Source of the DNA: Pseudomonadota bacterium
Lineage (GTDB): Bacteria > Pseudomonadota > Gammaproteobacteria > Burkholderiales > Burkholderiaceae_F
Direction: 5' to 3'
NCBI GenBank assembly: GCA_029778535.1
Contig: JAKOQB010000002.1
Location: 164,575 to 228,574 of the forward strand
Length of the DNA: 64,000 bases
In this document: piece after piece, positions 37,179-46,138 of the stretch
How positions within the stretch are numbered: the first letter of the stretch is position 1
Layout: every line of letters starts with the position of its first letter
The notes under the pieces: generated by a model
Told to the model about the DNA's origin: nothing
The model's database searches: none
Seen by the model: only the letters and a program-made list of their open reading frames with translations
Translations under genes and position numbers: made by a program

Positions 37179-38984
37179 ATGACATTGGCGACGCTGATCG
37201 ACGCCGAGCTCGCCTACGGCGACCAGCCGCTGCTCGACCGCGCGCAGCTCACGGTGCTCGAGGACGAGCGCATCGGCCTGATCGGTCGCAACGGCACCGG
37301 CAAGAGCTCGCTGCTCGGGGTGCTCGCCGGGCGGATCCAGCTCGACGGCGGCGAACTGAAGCTGCGCGAAGGACTGCACGTGGTGCTGGTCGAGCAGGAA
37401 CCGACGCTGCCGGACGCACCCTCGCTGTTCGATGCGCTGCTGGCGCGCGGACCGATCGCGTCGATTCACGACGAACGCGAGCGCTGGCGCGTCGAGGCGC
37501 GGCTGGCGGAGTACCTGCACCGCTTCGACGTCGACGGCACGCGCGCGCTGCCCGGCGCCAGCGGCGGCGAGCGCAAGCGCGCGGCGCTCGCGCTGGCGTT
37601 CGCGCTGCAGCCCGAACTGCTGCTGCTCGACGAGCCGACCAATCATCTCGACATCGACGGCATCGAGCGGCTGGAGGAGCTGGTGCTCAAGCGCGGTGCG
37701 TCGATCGTGATCACGCACGATCGCCGCTTTCTCGATCGCGTGGCCACGCGCATCGTCGAACTGGATCGCGGCGCGCTGCGCGGCTACCCGGGCAACTACA
37801 CCGCGTTCGAGTCGCGCCGTCACGACGAACTCGACGCGGAGGAATCGGCGCGCCGCCGCTTCGACAAGTTCTGGGCGCAGGAGGAGGCCTGGATCCGCAA
37901 GGGCATCGAAGCGCGCCGCACGCGCAACGCGGGGCGCGTCAGCCGGTTAGAGCACCTGCGCGTCGAGCGCGCCGCGCGGCGCGAACGCGTCGGCAACATC
38001 AAGCTCGCGCTCGACGCCGGCGCGCGCAGCGGCAAGCTGGTCGCGGAACTGAAGGGCGTCGGCAAGTCGTTCGGCGAACGCGTGATCGTGCGCGATCTGG
38101 ACCTGCGCGTGCTGCGCGGCGATCGCCTCGCGCTGATCGGACCCAACGGCGCGGGCAAGTCGACGCTGCTCCGGCTGATCCTCGGCGAACTGGCGCCGGA
38201 TGCCGGCAGCGTGCGGCTCGGAACGAACCTCGCGGTCGCGTACTTCGACCAGATGCGCGCGGCGCTCGATCCGGACAAGACGGTGTCGGAGACGATCGCG
38301 CCCGGTTCCGACTGGATCGAGGCCGGCGGCGCACGCAGGCACGTGATGACGTACCTCGCCGACTTCCTGTTCCCGCCGCGGCGCGCGAACGCGAAGGTCG
38401 CGATGCTGTCGGGCGGCAAGCGCAATCGCCTGTTGCTGGCGCGCCTGTTCGCGCGGCCGGCCAACCTGCTGGTGCTCGACGAGCCGACCAACGATCTCGA
38501 CCTCGAATCGCTGCAACTGCTGGAAGCCACGCTGCAGGACTACGCCGGCACGCTGCTGCTGGTGTCGCACGACCGCGCGGTTCTCGACAGCGTGGCCACG
38601 CAGTCGCTGGTCGCCGAAGGCGACGGACGCTGGCGCGAATGCGTCGGCGGCTATTCGGACTGGATCGCTCAGCGGCCGGTGACCGCTGCGCCCGCGGCGG
38701 TGGCAAAGGCTCCGGCCGTCGCGCGCAAGAGCGAGCGGATCAAGCTGTCGTACAAGGAGCAGCGCGAACTCGACGGTTTGCCGGGCGAGATCGAGGCGCT
38801 CGAGCGCGAGCAGGCCGCGCTGCACGCGTCGATGAGCGCGCCCGATTACCACGCGCGCGGCGCGCAGCAGATGCGGCAGGACGCCGTGCGCCACGAGGAG
38901 ATCGAACTCCTGCTGCTGGCCAAACTCAAACGCTGGTCGGCGCTGGAGGAAAGGGCGAAGGCCGCAAGCGCGACGCCGGGGTGA
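37179..38984 (+). CDS. uup: ABC-F ATPase, Uup type
   Basis: About 601 residues with two ABC domains. The first has Walker A GRNGTGKSS, a GASGGE signature and Walker B LLLLDEPTNHLD; the second has GPNGAGKST, LSGGKRNR and LVLDEPTNDLD. A linker of charged residues separates them and a C-terminal coiled coil (from about residue 520) is typical of Uup. ABC-F proteins act on ribosomes or branched DNA rather than in transport. The ATG at 37179 matches the family N-terminus; one 27 bases upstream is also open. Confidence 0.93.
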   Translation: MTLATLIDAELAYGDQPLLDRAQLTVLEDERIGLIGRNGTGKSSLLGVLAGRIQLDGGELKLREGLHVVLVEQEPTLPDAPSLFDALLARGPIASIHDERERWRVEARLAEYLHRFDVDGTRALPGASGGERKRAALALAFALQPELLLLDEPTNHLDIDGIERLEELVLKRGASIVITHDRRFLDRVATRIVELDRGALRGYPGNYTAFESRRHDELDAEESARRRFDKFWAQEEAWIRKGIEARRTRNAGRVSRLEHLRVERAARRERVGNIKLALDAGARSGKLVAELKGVGKSFGERVIVRDLDLRVLRGDRLALIGPNGAGKSTLLRLILGELAPDAGSVRLGTNLAVAYFDQMRAALDPDKTVSETIAPGSDWIEAGGARRHVMTYLADFLFPPRRANAKVAMLSGGKRNRLLLARLFARPANLLVLDEPTNDLDLESLQLLEATLQDYAGTLLLVSHDRAVLDSVATQSLVAEGDGRWRECVGGYSDWIAQRPVTAAPAAVAKAPAVARKSERIKLSYKEQRELDGLPGEIEALEREQAALHASMSAPDYHARGAQQMRQDAVRHEEIELLLLAKLKRWSALEERAKAASATPG

Positions 38985-39119
38985 GCGTCCACCCGCGCCC
39001 GGCAACGAAGAGTTACAACTTCAACGCTTTTCGCCTTGCCGCCGGTGCGCTGAGGTCGACAATGGACGTTAGACAAATGACCGTTGCATCACGGGGTCAT
39101 TCGCACCGAGGTGGCAAAG

Positions 39120-39509
39120 ATGAAATCCCTTCGAGTCCTGTTCGCAGCGCTCGCCGCGGCGCTTGCGATGTTTGCGGCAGCCGCGCCGGCCCATGCCGAT
39201 GGACGCTGGCATGGCGGCGGTCATCACTGGCGCGGCGGCGTCTTCCTGAATTTCGGCGTGCCGTTCCCGTACTGGGGACCGCGCTACTACTACGGCCCGC
39301 CGGTGTACTACGGCGTACCGCCTGCCTACTACTACGACTACGGCCCGCCGGTCGTCGTCGCGCCGGCCTCGCCGCCGGTGTACGTGGAGCGCGGTGACGA
39401 CGCCGCCTCGAAACCGACGTGGTGGTACTGGTGCCCGAGCGCCAGGGGCTATTACCCGTACGTGAAGGAATGCCCGGGCGGCTGGCAGCGGGTCCCCCCG
39501 CAACAGTGA
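39120..39509 (+). CDS. Secreted Tyr/Pro/Gly-rich envelope protein
   Basis: A 129-residue protein with a signal peptide (cut near HA-D, residues 24-26), then a His/Gly-rich region and Tyr-Pro-Gly stretches (YYYGPPVYYGVPPAYYYDYG), ending in WYWCPSARGYYPYVKECPGGW. The Cys-rich end with CPSARGYYPYV matches a common proteobacterial family of short surface proteins of unknown role. An ATG 36 bases earlier is open but lacks the signal peptide. It is followed at once by a lipoprotein gene. Confidence 0.8.
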   Translation: MKSLRVLFAALAAALAMFAAAAPAHADGRWHGGGHHWRGGVFLNFGVPFPYWGPRYYYGPPVYYGVPPAYYYDYGPPVVVAPASPPVYVERGDDAASKPTWWYWCPSARGYYPYVKECPGGWQRVPPQQ

Positions 39510-39522
39510 AACGGAGCACGCC

Positions 39523-40089
39523 ATGAATCGCCTGCTCAAGCTCGCCTCGAGCGCCGCCGTGCTTGGACTGACCGCGTGCGTGACGGTGCCCACCGGCCCG
39601 AGCAACGCCGCGCTGCCGGGCAGCCGCAAGACGTTCGAGGAGTTTCAGGCCGACGATGCGCGCTGCCGCCAGTACGCGTCGGCGCAGATCGGCGGAACTT
39701 CGGCGACCGACAACGCGAATCAGAGCGCGGTCGCCAGCGCGATCGTCGGCACCGCGATCGGCGCCGCTGCCGGGGCAGCGATCGGCGGCAACAGCGCCGG
39801 TGCGGGCGTCGGCGCGGGCGTCGGCCTGTTGGCCGGCTCGGCCGCCGGCGCCGGGGCGGCGCAGACGTCCTACTACGCCACCCAGCAGCGCTACGACACC
39901 GCGTACTCGCAGTGCATGTACGCGGCCGGCAACAGAGTCGCGCTGACCGGGCATTTCGCGCGCCAGTATCGGCAGCACTCTGCGCCGGCCTACCCGCCGC
40001 CCAATGCGCCGCCGCCGCGCGACTACGCGCCCCCCGACTACCGGCCACCGGGCAGCATTCCGCCGCCGAACGCGCCACCGCCGCGCTGA
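39523..40089 (+). CDS. Glycine-zipper lipoprotein
   Basis: A 188-residue protein with a lipobox (LGLTAC, Cys19), a FEEFQADDARCRQYA segment, and a glycine-zipper helix (AIVGTAIGAAAGAAIGG at about 73-90), ending in a Pro-rich tail with a repeated PPNAPPPR. Such proteins insert into or span the outer membrane as small stress-related lipoproteins. It starts 13 bases after the previous gene, likely in one operon. Confidence 0.85.
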   Translation: MNRLLKLASSAAVLGLTACVTVPTGPSNAALPGSRKTFEEFQADDARCRQYASAQIGGTSATDNANQSAVASAIVGTAIGAAAGAAIGGNSAGAGVGAGVGLLAGSAAGAGAAQTSYYATQQRYDTAYSQCMYAAGNRVALTGHFARQYRQHSAPAYPPPNAPPPRDYAPPDYRPPGSIPPPNAPPPR

Positions 40090-40175
40090 TCCGGCGCCGC
40101 GCTCGTGCCCGGCGGTGCGGCGCGGCGGGCGCGCGAGTATCCTGATCGTGGGCGACTCCGGATCGGTGCGCAGCC

Positions 40176-40463
40176 ATGAGCCACAAGCACGAGCAACTGC
40201 TGAAGACGATCTTCCACGACCCGATCAGCGGCAACATCCACTGGCGCGACATCGAGTCGCTGCTCAAGCACCTGGGCGCGCAGATCGAGATGCTTTCCGG
40301 CGCGCGCATCCGGGTGAAGCTCGGCCGCGCCGAGGGCATCCTGCACCGGCCGCACCACGGCAACACGCTGGACCGCAATTCGGTTCAGCACCTGCGCGAG
40401 TTCCTCGGCCGCGGCGGCGCCACGCCGTCGCTTTACGAGCAGCAGCAGCAGAAGAACACGTAA
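40176..40463 (+). CDS. HicA-like mRNA-interferase-fold protein, without HicB partner
   Basis: A 95-residue protein with a HicA-type fold: an N-terminal helix (HEQLLKTIFHDP), a strand-rich centre, and an HRPHHGNTLDRNSVQHLREFL segment where HicA toxins have their active His and basic residues. No HicB antitoxin follows or precedes; the next gene is egtD, 84 bases on. It may be an orphan, solitary or non-toxic homologue. A TATCCT-like box lies 37 bases upstream. Confidence 0.7.
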   Translation: MSHKHEQLLKTIFHDPISGNIHWRDIESLLKHLGAQIEMLSGARIRVKLGRAEGILHRPHHGNTLDRNSVQHLREFLGRGGATPSLYEQQQQKNT

Positions 40464-40547
40464 CGCGACCGCGGAATAGGGCGCGCACGGATCGACCCGA
40501 GGCGGGCCGGCGTGTAAGGTCGCGTGGGACGTCATCGCCCAATCCCC

Positions 40548-41558
40548 ATGCCTCGGAACGGCGACATCGGTTCGCTGACACCCGCGCATCCGGCCGCGCC
40601 CGCGCCGCCGCGACTGCTGGAACTGCACCGTCCGAACGCGGACGCGATGCGCGCCGAACTGCTGGCCGGACTCGCGGCGCCGACCGCGACGATCGCGCCG
40701 AAGTACTTCTACGATCCGCTCGGCGCGCGCCTGTTCGCCGCGATCACCGAACTGCCCGAGTACTACCCGACCCGCACCGAGGCGTCGATCTTCGCCGCGC
40801 ACCTGCCCGCGATCGCTGACGCGTACGGCCTTCCGGGCTGCACGCTGATCGACCTCGGCGCGGGCAACTGCGAAAAGGCGGCGCGCCTGTTTCCCGCGCT
40901 GCGCCCGGCCGCGTACGTGGCGCTCGACATCGCGGTCGAATATCTGACGACTTCGCTCGAGTGCCTGCAGCGCGAATTCCCGTCGATGAAAATCCTCGGC
41001 GTCGGCACCGACTTCACCCGTTCGCTGGCGCTGCCCGACGAAGTCACGCACGCGCGGCGGCTGTTCTTCTATCCCGGCTCGTCGATCGGCAATTTCACCC
41101 CGGCCGAAGCACTTGCCTTTCTGCAGCGGGTGCGCGCGGCGATGGCCGGCGACGGCGCGCTGCTGATCGGCGTCGATCTGGTCAAGGACGCGCGGGTGCT
41201 GGAGGCGGCCTACGACGATGCCCTCGGCGTCACCGCGGCATTCAACCTGAACGTGCTGAACCACGTTAACCATCTGATCGGCGCCGATTTCCACACCGCG
41301 GATTGGCGCCATGTCGCGTTCTACGATCCGGAACAACAGCGCATCGAGATGCACTTGCAGGCGCATCAGGCCGTGACGGTCCGCTTCAACGGCGGCGCGC
41401 GTCGCTTCGCGCGCGGCGAGCGCATCCACACGGAGAACTCGTACAAGTACACGCCCGCGCAGTTCGCCGCCGTGCTGCGGGATGCGGGCTTCCAGGCGCA
41501 GCACCACTGGACCGACGAACGCGACTGGTTTGCGCTGTTTCTGGCAAGTGCGCAATGA
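40548..41558 (+). CDS. egtD: L-histidine N-alpha-methyltransferase (EgtD)
   Basis: A 336-residue SAM-dependent enzyme that trimethylates histidine to hercynine, the first step of ergothioneine synthesis. The family motifs YYPTRTE, LIDLGAGNCEKAARL, FFYPGSSIGNFTP, LIGVDLVKD and ENSYKYTP are all present. The ATG at 40548 was preferred to a GTG 24 bases upstream. Its stop overlaps the start of egtB, so the two enzymes are made together. Confidence 0.95.
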   Translation: MPRNGDIGSLTPAHPAAPAPPRLLELHRPNADAMRAELLAGLAAPTATIAPKYFYDPLGARLFAAITELPEYYPTRTEASIFAAHLPAIADAYGLPGCTLIDLGAGNCEKAARLFPALRPAAYVALDIAVEYLTTSLECLQREFPSMKILGVGTDFTRSLALPDEVTHARRLFFYPGSSIGNFTPAEALAFLQRVRAAMAGDGALLIGVDLVKDARVLEAAYDDALGVTAAFNLNVLNHVNHLIGADFHTADWRHVAFYDPEQQRIEMHLQAHQAVTVRFNGGARRFARGERIHTENSYKYTPAQFAAVLRDAGFQAQHHWTDERDWFALFLASAQ

Positions 41559-42766
41559 AGACGGACACCGCGACCCTGCATTCGGTCGGGCGCCGTGCGC
41601 GCCATTATTTCCGCGACGAACTGCGACTGGCGATCCAGGGCGCGCGCAAGCGGCTGCGCTCGCTGATCGACGATCTGACCGACGCGCAGTGGCAAGTGCC
41701 GCAGCGGGCCGGCGTGAACCCGGTCGCCTGGGAAGCCGCCCACGTCGCATGGTTCTGGGAGTTCTGGGTGCAGCGCGGCCCGCACCGGCGCGGCGACGAT
41801 GGACTGATCCATGCGGCGCGCGCGCCGATCCATGCCGGCCCCGATGCGCTGCTCGACTCCGCGCGGCTCGCCCACGCCGCGCGCTGGACCACGCCGCTGC
41901 CGCCGCGGCGCGAGGTCGAGGCGATGCTCGATGCCACGCTCGCGGCCGCGCTCGATTCGCTGGCGCGCGCCGACGAGGACGACGCGTCGCTGTACTTCTA
42001 CCGGCTCGCGCTGCTGCACGAGGACATGCACAACGAGGCATTCATGTGGATGCGCGCCGCGCTCGGCTATCCCGCGCCGCGCGGCGTGGCGCTGCCGCAG
42101 CCGGCGCCGCGCGAGGCGGCGCGCATTCTCGGCGAAGTCGTTCACGTCGGCTGGCCAGCCGACGCGGGCGGCTTCTCGTTCGACAACGAGAACCCCGAGC
42201 ACGAGGTCGCGCTGGCTCCGTACACGATCGACGGCACGCCGGTCAGCGCCGGCGCGTTCCGCGAATTCGTCGAAGCGGGCGGCTATGAGCGCGACGACTA
42301 CTGGCAGGGCGACGACGCGCGGCGCTGGCGCGCCGCTTGCGGCCGCGATCATCCCGAACGCTGGCGTCGTGCCGGCAGCGACTGGGAAGTGCGCTGGTTC
42401 GATCGCTGGCTGCCCCTCGACCCCGAGCAGCCGGTCGTGCACGTCAACGCGTACGAAGCCCAAGCCTATTGTTGCTGGGCCGACCGTCGCCTGCCGCGCG
42501 CGGCCGAGTTCGAGCACGCCGCGCTCGAAGGCCGCATCGACTGGGGCGGCACTGTGTGGGAGTGGACGTCCGATCCGTTCGAGCCCTACCCGGGATTCGT
42601 CGCCGGCCCGTACGCGGACTACTCGGCGCCGTGGTTCCATACGCACCGTGAGTTGCGCGGCGGCAGCTTCGCCGCTCACGCGCGGCTGCATCACGCGCGC
42701 TATCGCAACTTCGCGCTGCCCGAGCGCTGCGACCTTTTCGCGGGTTTTCGTACCGCATCCGACTGA
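41555..42766 (+). CDS. egtB: Ergothioneine biosynthesis sulfoxide synthase (EgtB-like)
   Basis: A 403-residue non-haem iron enzyme with an N-terminal DinB-like domain carrying the three-His iron site (His63 in AAHVAWFWE, His155 and His159 in HEDMHNEA) and a C-terminal formylglycine-generating-enzyme-like domain (WGGTVWEWTSDPF, HRELRGGSF, RYRNFALPER). It joins hercynine to a thiol donor with oxygen. No EgtE lyase or selenoneine genes (senB, senC) are adjacent; the coupling with egtD argues for ergothioneine. Confidence 0.88.
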   Translation: MKTDTATLHSVGRRARHYFRDELRLAIQGARKRLRSLIDDLTDAQWQVPQRAGVNPVAWEAAHVAWFWEFWVQRGPHRRGDDGLIHAARAPIHAGPDALLDSARLAHAARWTTPLPPRREVEAMLDATLAAALDSLARADEDDASLYFYRLALLHEDMHNEAFMWMRAALGYPAPRGVALPQPAPREAARILGEVVHVGWPADAGGFSFDNENPEHEVALAPYTIDGTPVSAGAFREFVEAGGYERDDYWQGDDARRWRAACGRDHPERWRRAGSDWEVRWFDRWLPLDPEQPVVHVNAYEAQAYCCWADRRLPRAAEFEHAALEGRIDWGGTVWEWTSDPFEPYPGFVAGPYADYSAPWFHTHRELRGGSFAAHARLHHARYRNFALPERCDLFAGFRTASD

Positions 42767-42818
42767 CGCCGCGGCGCACCGGTCGCATCGCGACCGTCCG
42801 CCACTGCCGATCCGCCTG

Positions 42819-43115
42819 ATGCGCCGTCGCTCTGCTCACCGGCTCCCTGTCCGTCGCGTTGATCGCCGGCCCGCACGCGCAGACCAACGTATCCGGACAA
42901 GCCGGTGCGGATCATCGCGACGGTGCAGCCCGGCGGCGGCGATTTGGTCGGTCGCACGGTCGCGGAGCGGCTGACGCGTGCCGCACCCGACGGCTACACG
43001 CCGATGGCCGGCTGCGTCGGCAAGCAAGGCACCAATCCGGCCGTGGGCAAGCCGCCGTACGACGCCGTCCACGACTTCACCGCGATCGCCAGTGTCGCCC
43101 AAGGCTGCGCCGCCG
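42819..43115 (+). pseudogene. Relic of a Bug/TctC-type solute-binding protein
   Basis: From 42819 an ATG opens a signal-like stretch in one frame (ALLTGSLSVALIAGPHAQ). After a frame change near 42888 the text reads YPDKPVRIIATVQPGGGDL, then RAAPDGYTPMAGCVG and YDAVHDFTAIASVAQG, which are Bug-family landmarks in the right order. The segment normally between the GGG motif and APDGYT is mostly missing. The homology stops at about 43115. Such proteins carry organic acids to tripartite transporters. This copy cannot function. Confidence 0.75.
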
Positions 43116-43467
43116 AAACTGATCATCGGCCGCGCCAGCGAGCAGAAGTTCTCCGATGAAAGCGTGCGCCGGCCCGACGTGGTCGCCCTGCGACGCAAGG
43201 TCGTGGCCACCGTGGACGATGGCATCCGCGAGGAGTCGGCCGAAGTCGCCGCGCATCTCGTCGGCGGCCGGAGCGTGCATGTGTGCGTCGAACACGCGAT
43301 CGGCTCGCTCGCGCGGCCGATGACCGATGCCGACCTCGACGCGAAGTTCCACGCGCTCGCCGATCCGGTCCTCCGCGCCGCGCGCGCAGCGGTTGATCGA
43401 CGCCTGCCGTAGGATCGGTACCGCGCCCGACGTGCAGCATCTGGTCGCGCTGGCGCAGCCCGCATAA
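43116..43467 (+). pseudogene. Relic of the C-terminal end of an MmgE/PrpD-family gene
   Basis: From about 43116 the text reads RRPDVVALRRKVVATVDDG, then AHLVGGRSVHVCVEHAIGS and LARPMTDADLDAKFHALAD, matching the C-terminal half of MmgE/PrpD proteins. Near 43390 the frame shifts; the new frame gives AQRLIDACRRIGTAPDVQHL and stops at 43467, a normal family end. MmgE/PrpD enzymes act on methylcitrate and related acids. The N-terminal two thirds are absent, replaced directly by the Bug-type relic. Confidence 0.7.
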
Positions 43468-43516
43468 TCCGCAGCCGGCGCGGAGTGCCGCGCCGCGAAC
43501 AACAACAGGGGGATTC

Positions 43517-44719
43517 ATGGAGCCGCTGAAGACATCGGCCGACGTTCTGTTCATCCTGCTCGGCGCGATCATGATCCTGGCGATGCATGCCGGCTTCGCG
43601 TTTCTCGAACTCGGAACGGTGCGCAAGAAGAACCAGGTCAACGCGCTGGTGAAGATCCTGACCGACTTTTCGGTGTCGACGCTGGCGTACTTCTTCGTAG
43701 GCTACGGGATCGCGTACGGCGTGCACTTTTTCTCGAGCGCCGAGGCGCTGGCACAGAAGAGCGGCTACGAGCTGGTGAGGTTCTTTTTCCTGCTGACCTT
43801 TGCCGCGGCGATTCCCGCGATCGTCTCCGGCGGCATCGCCGAGCGCGCAAAGTTCAACTCGCAGTTGCTCGCTACCGGGTTGCTGGTGGGTCTCGTCTAT
43901 CCGTTCTTCGAAGGCATCGCGTGGAACGGCAACTTCGGCGTGCAGGCGTGGCTGAAGTCGCTCTTCGACGCCGAGTTCCACGATTTCGCGGGCAGCGTGG
44001 TCGTGCACGCGATGGGCGGCTGGATCGCGCTGGCGGCGGTGCTGCTGCTCGGCGCGCGGCGCGGCCGCTACACGCGCGAGGGCGCGATCTCCGCGCACCC
44101 GCCGTCGTCGATCCCGTTCCTCGCGCTCGGCGCATGGGTGCTGACGGTGGGCTGGTTCGGCTTCAACGTGATGAGCGCGCAGACGATCGACAAGATCTCC
44201 GGGCTGGTCGCGATCAACTCGCTGATGGCGATGGTCGGCGGCACGCTGGCGGCGCTCGCCGCCGGGCGCAACGACCCCGGCTTCGTGCACAACGGCCCGT
44301 TGGCGGGGCTGGTCGCGATCTGCGCCGGCTCCGACCTGATGCATCCGATCGGCGCGCTCGTCACCGGTGCGGTTGCCGGGCTGCTCTTCGTATACCTGTT
44401 CACGCTGACGCAGAACCGCTGGAAGATCGACGACGTGCTCGGCGTGTGGCCGCTGCACGGCCTGTGCGGCGCGTGGGGCGGACTCGCCGCCGGGATCTTC
44501 GGCGCGAAGGCGCTCGGCGGGCTCGGCCGTGTGAGCTTCGTGGCGCAGTTCGTCGGCACCGCGCTCGGCATCGCGATCGCGCTCGCCGGCGGATTCGCCG
44601 TTTACGGGCTGCTCAAGCAACTGCTCGGCCTGCGCCTGGGGCCCGAAGAGGAATTCAACGGCGCGGACCTGTCGATCCACAAGATCGGTGCCACGCCGGA
44701 GCGCGAGGTGCCGTGGTGA
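43517..44719 (+). CDS. Ammonium transporter (Amt family)
   Basis: A 400-residue channel with eleven helices and the Amt landmarks: an early AFLELGTVRKKNQ segment, VVHAMGGWIALAA with the first pore His, and PLHGLCGAWGG with the second. It conducts ammonium or ammonia across the inner membrane. No glnK gene adjoins it, which is unusual. It starts with GGGG upstream at 43508 and ends six bases before the convergent DUF3014 gene. Unlike classical AmtB it has no cleavable signal peptide. Confidence 0.92.
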   Translation: MEPLKTSADVLFILLGAIMILAMHAGFAFLELGTVRKKNQVNALVKILTDFSVSTLAYFFVGYGIAYGVHFFSSAEALAQKSGYELVRFFFLLTFAAAIPAIVSGGIAERAKFNSQLLATGLLVGLVYPFFEGIAWNGNFGVQAWLKSLFDAEFHDFAGSVVVHAMGGWIALAAVLLLGARRGRYTREGAISAHPPSSIPFLALGAWVLTVGWFGFNVMSAQTIDKISGLVAINSLMAMVGGTLAALAAGRNDPGFVHNGPLAGLVAICAGSDLMHPIGALVTGAVAGLLFVYLFTLTQNRWKIDDVLGVWPLHGLCGAWGGLAAGIFGAKALGGLGRVSFVAQFVGTALGIAIALAGGFAVYGLLKQLLGLRLGPEEEFNGADLSIHKIGATPEREVPW

Positions 44720-44725
44720 CGTGCG

Positions 44726-45532
44726 CTACTGCTTCGGCGCCTGCTCCACGACCTCGCGCCGCACGTCGCGCAGCACGGCCTTCACCTTTGCGGCATTGTC
44801 GGCGCCGATGCGCAGCATGATCTTCTGCCCCGCCGACAGCGATTCGAGCGCGGGGTCGACGTACTCGTAGCGCACCTTCGGCTGCATCAGCTTGATCGGC
44901 GCGCGCACGTCGGGCGCCGCGAGCAGGTGGTCGATCACCTGGACCAGCCGGTCGTTGAAGTAACCCTTCGGATAGCCAAGGTCCTGGTACGCACGCTGGA
45001 ACAGCGGATACAGCTTCACGTACAGCGCCACCGCGCGCTTCACGTCGATCGACTGCGCGAGCTGCACGTAGCGCGCATAGCGCGCGGTATTGCGCGCGGC
45101 CAGCACCATGTCGTCGCCGCCGCCGTCGACCGCGAGCCTCCCGGGCACCGGCTTGACCAGCATGATGCGCTCGGACACCTTTTCGCGCGGCAGGTTGTCG
45201 ACCGTCGCGACGATGCGCCGCACGATGCCCTCGGAGAGGAAGAGCTCGCCGAAGTTCTTGGCACCGAGCAACTGCGACAGCGACTCGCCGAGCAGCGCAT
45301 CGCTCTTCTCGAGCGGGGGCAGCGGCTCGGTCTCGGCGGCCGGCAGCGGATGCTGGATCTGCGGCTCGGCGGGCGCCGGCGCCGCTGCCGGCGCGGGGGG
45401 CTCGCTCTGCGCCACCGGCGGCGGCACTTCGACCGGACGCGACTGCCGCCACGCGTTGTAGCCGATCGCGCCGACCGCCAGCAGCACCGCGATGCCGATC
45501 ACCCAGCCCAGGTAATTGCGCTGCTCTTCCAT
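44726..45532 (-). CDS. DUF3014 membrane-anchored protein
   Basis: A 268-residue protein with one N-terminal membrane helix (about 9-28), a Pro/Ala/Glu linker (30-75), and a globular part typical of DUF3014, with the EGIVRRIVATVDNLPREK, AARNTARYARYVQ and YPLFQRAYQDLGYPKGYFNDRLV segments. The globular part should lie in the periplasm. The family occurs mainly in proteobacteria and has no known function. Confidence 0.88.
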   Translation of the reverse strand: MEEQRNYLGWVIGIAVLLAVGAIGYNAWRQSRPVEVPPPVAQSEPPAPAAAPAPAEPQIQHPLPAAETEPLPPLEKSDALLGESLSQLLGAKNFGELFLSEGIVRRIVATVDNLPREKVSERIMLVKPVPGRLAVDGGGDDMVLAARNTARYARYVQLAQSIDVKRAVALYVKLYPLFQRAYQDLGYPKGYFNDRLVQVIDHLLAAPDVRAPIKLMQPKVRYEYVDPALESLSAGQKIMLRIGADNAAKVKAVLRDVRREVVEQAPKQ

Positions 45533-45648
45533 GCCACCTCCCGTGCGCTATGACCCATGGAGATTTTGGTCCGGCGCCGCGCGGAATCGTTCCGGCACGC
45601 GCCGACGCGGGATCGATCCGACCCGCGATCGCGGCAGTCCGTTCGGAC

Positions 45649-46071
45649 TTACCGGTAGCGCAAGGTGGCGAGGAACGCGACCACGTCCTCGATTTCCTGC
45701 GCGCTCAGGACCGGCATGTCCTTGTCGGTGCCGCGGCCGGTCTTGTGGAAGCTCGGCATGTCGGTCGAGCGCGAGATCCGCGAGTAGTCGACCACCGACA
45801 GCCGCAACTGCGAAGCCGTCAACTGCGCACCGACGCCGTCGAGCGCCGGGCCGCGCTTGCCGCCGGGCGTCAGGTCCTTGTCGTTGATCGTGTGGCAGGT
45901 CAGGCAGTTGGCCGCTTCGCGCCTGGCGAGCAGCGCCTTGCCGCGCGCGGCGTTGCCCGGCGTCGCGGTCAGCGGCTTCGGGATGCCGTCGCCTTCGACC
46001 TTGTAGTCGGCCACTTGCGCCGATGCGACGCCGCAGCCGAGCGCCAATGCGATTCCGAGTGCGTGTTTCAT
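45649..46071 (-). CDS. soxX: SoxX-like c-type cytochrome
   Basis: A 140-residue protein with a signal peptide (about 1-19), one CLTCH haem site (Cys56, Cys59, His60), Met105 in a DMPSFHK motif as expected for the axial ligand, and a typical SoxX end (SAQEIEDVVAFLATLRYR). In sulfur oxidisers SoxX pairs with SoxA to start thiosulfate oxidation on SoxYZ. No soxA, soxY, soxZ or soxB is in the window, so this may be an isolated or reassigned copy. Confidence 0.82.
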   Translation of the reverse strand: MKHALGIALALGCGVASAQVADYKVEGDGIPKPLTATPGNAARGKALLARREAANCLTCHTINDKDLTPGGKRGPALDGVGAQLTASQLRLSVVDYSRISRSTDMPSFHKTGRGTDKDMPVLSAQEIEDVVAFLATLRYR

Positions 46072-46138
46072 CGTGATGCCGCCGTGTTCAGAAGCGGATT
46101 CACTGTGCCCGAACCGCCGCGGTGCTTGTTGGCGTAGC

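Noticed and set aside
45590..45648. GGATCGATCC and flanking GC repeats as a terminator for the soxX gene
   Set aside because: The arms do not pair over a useful length and no U-run follows.
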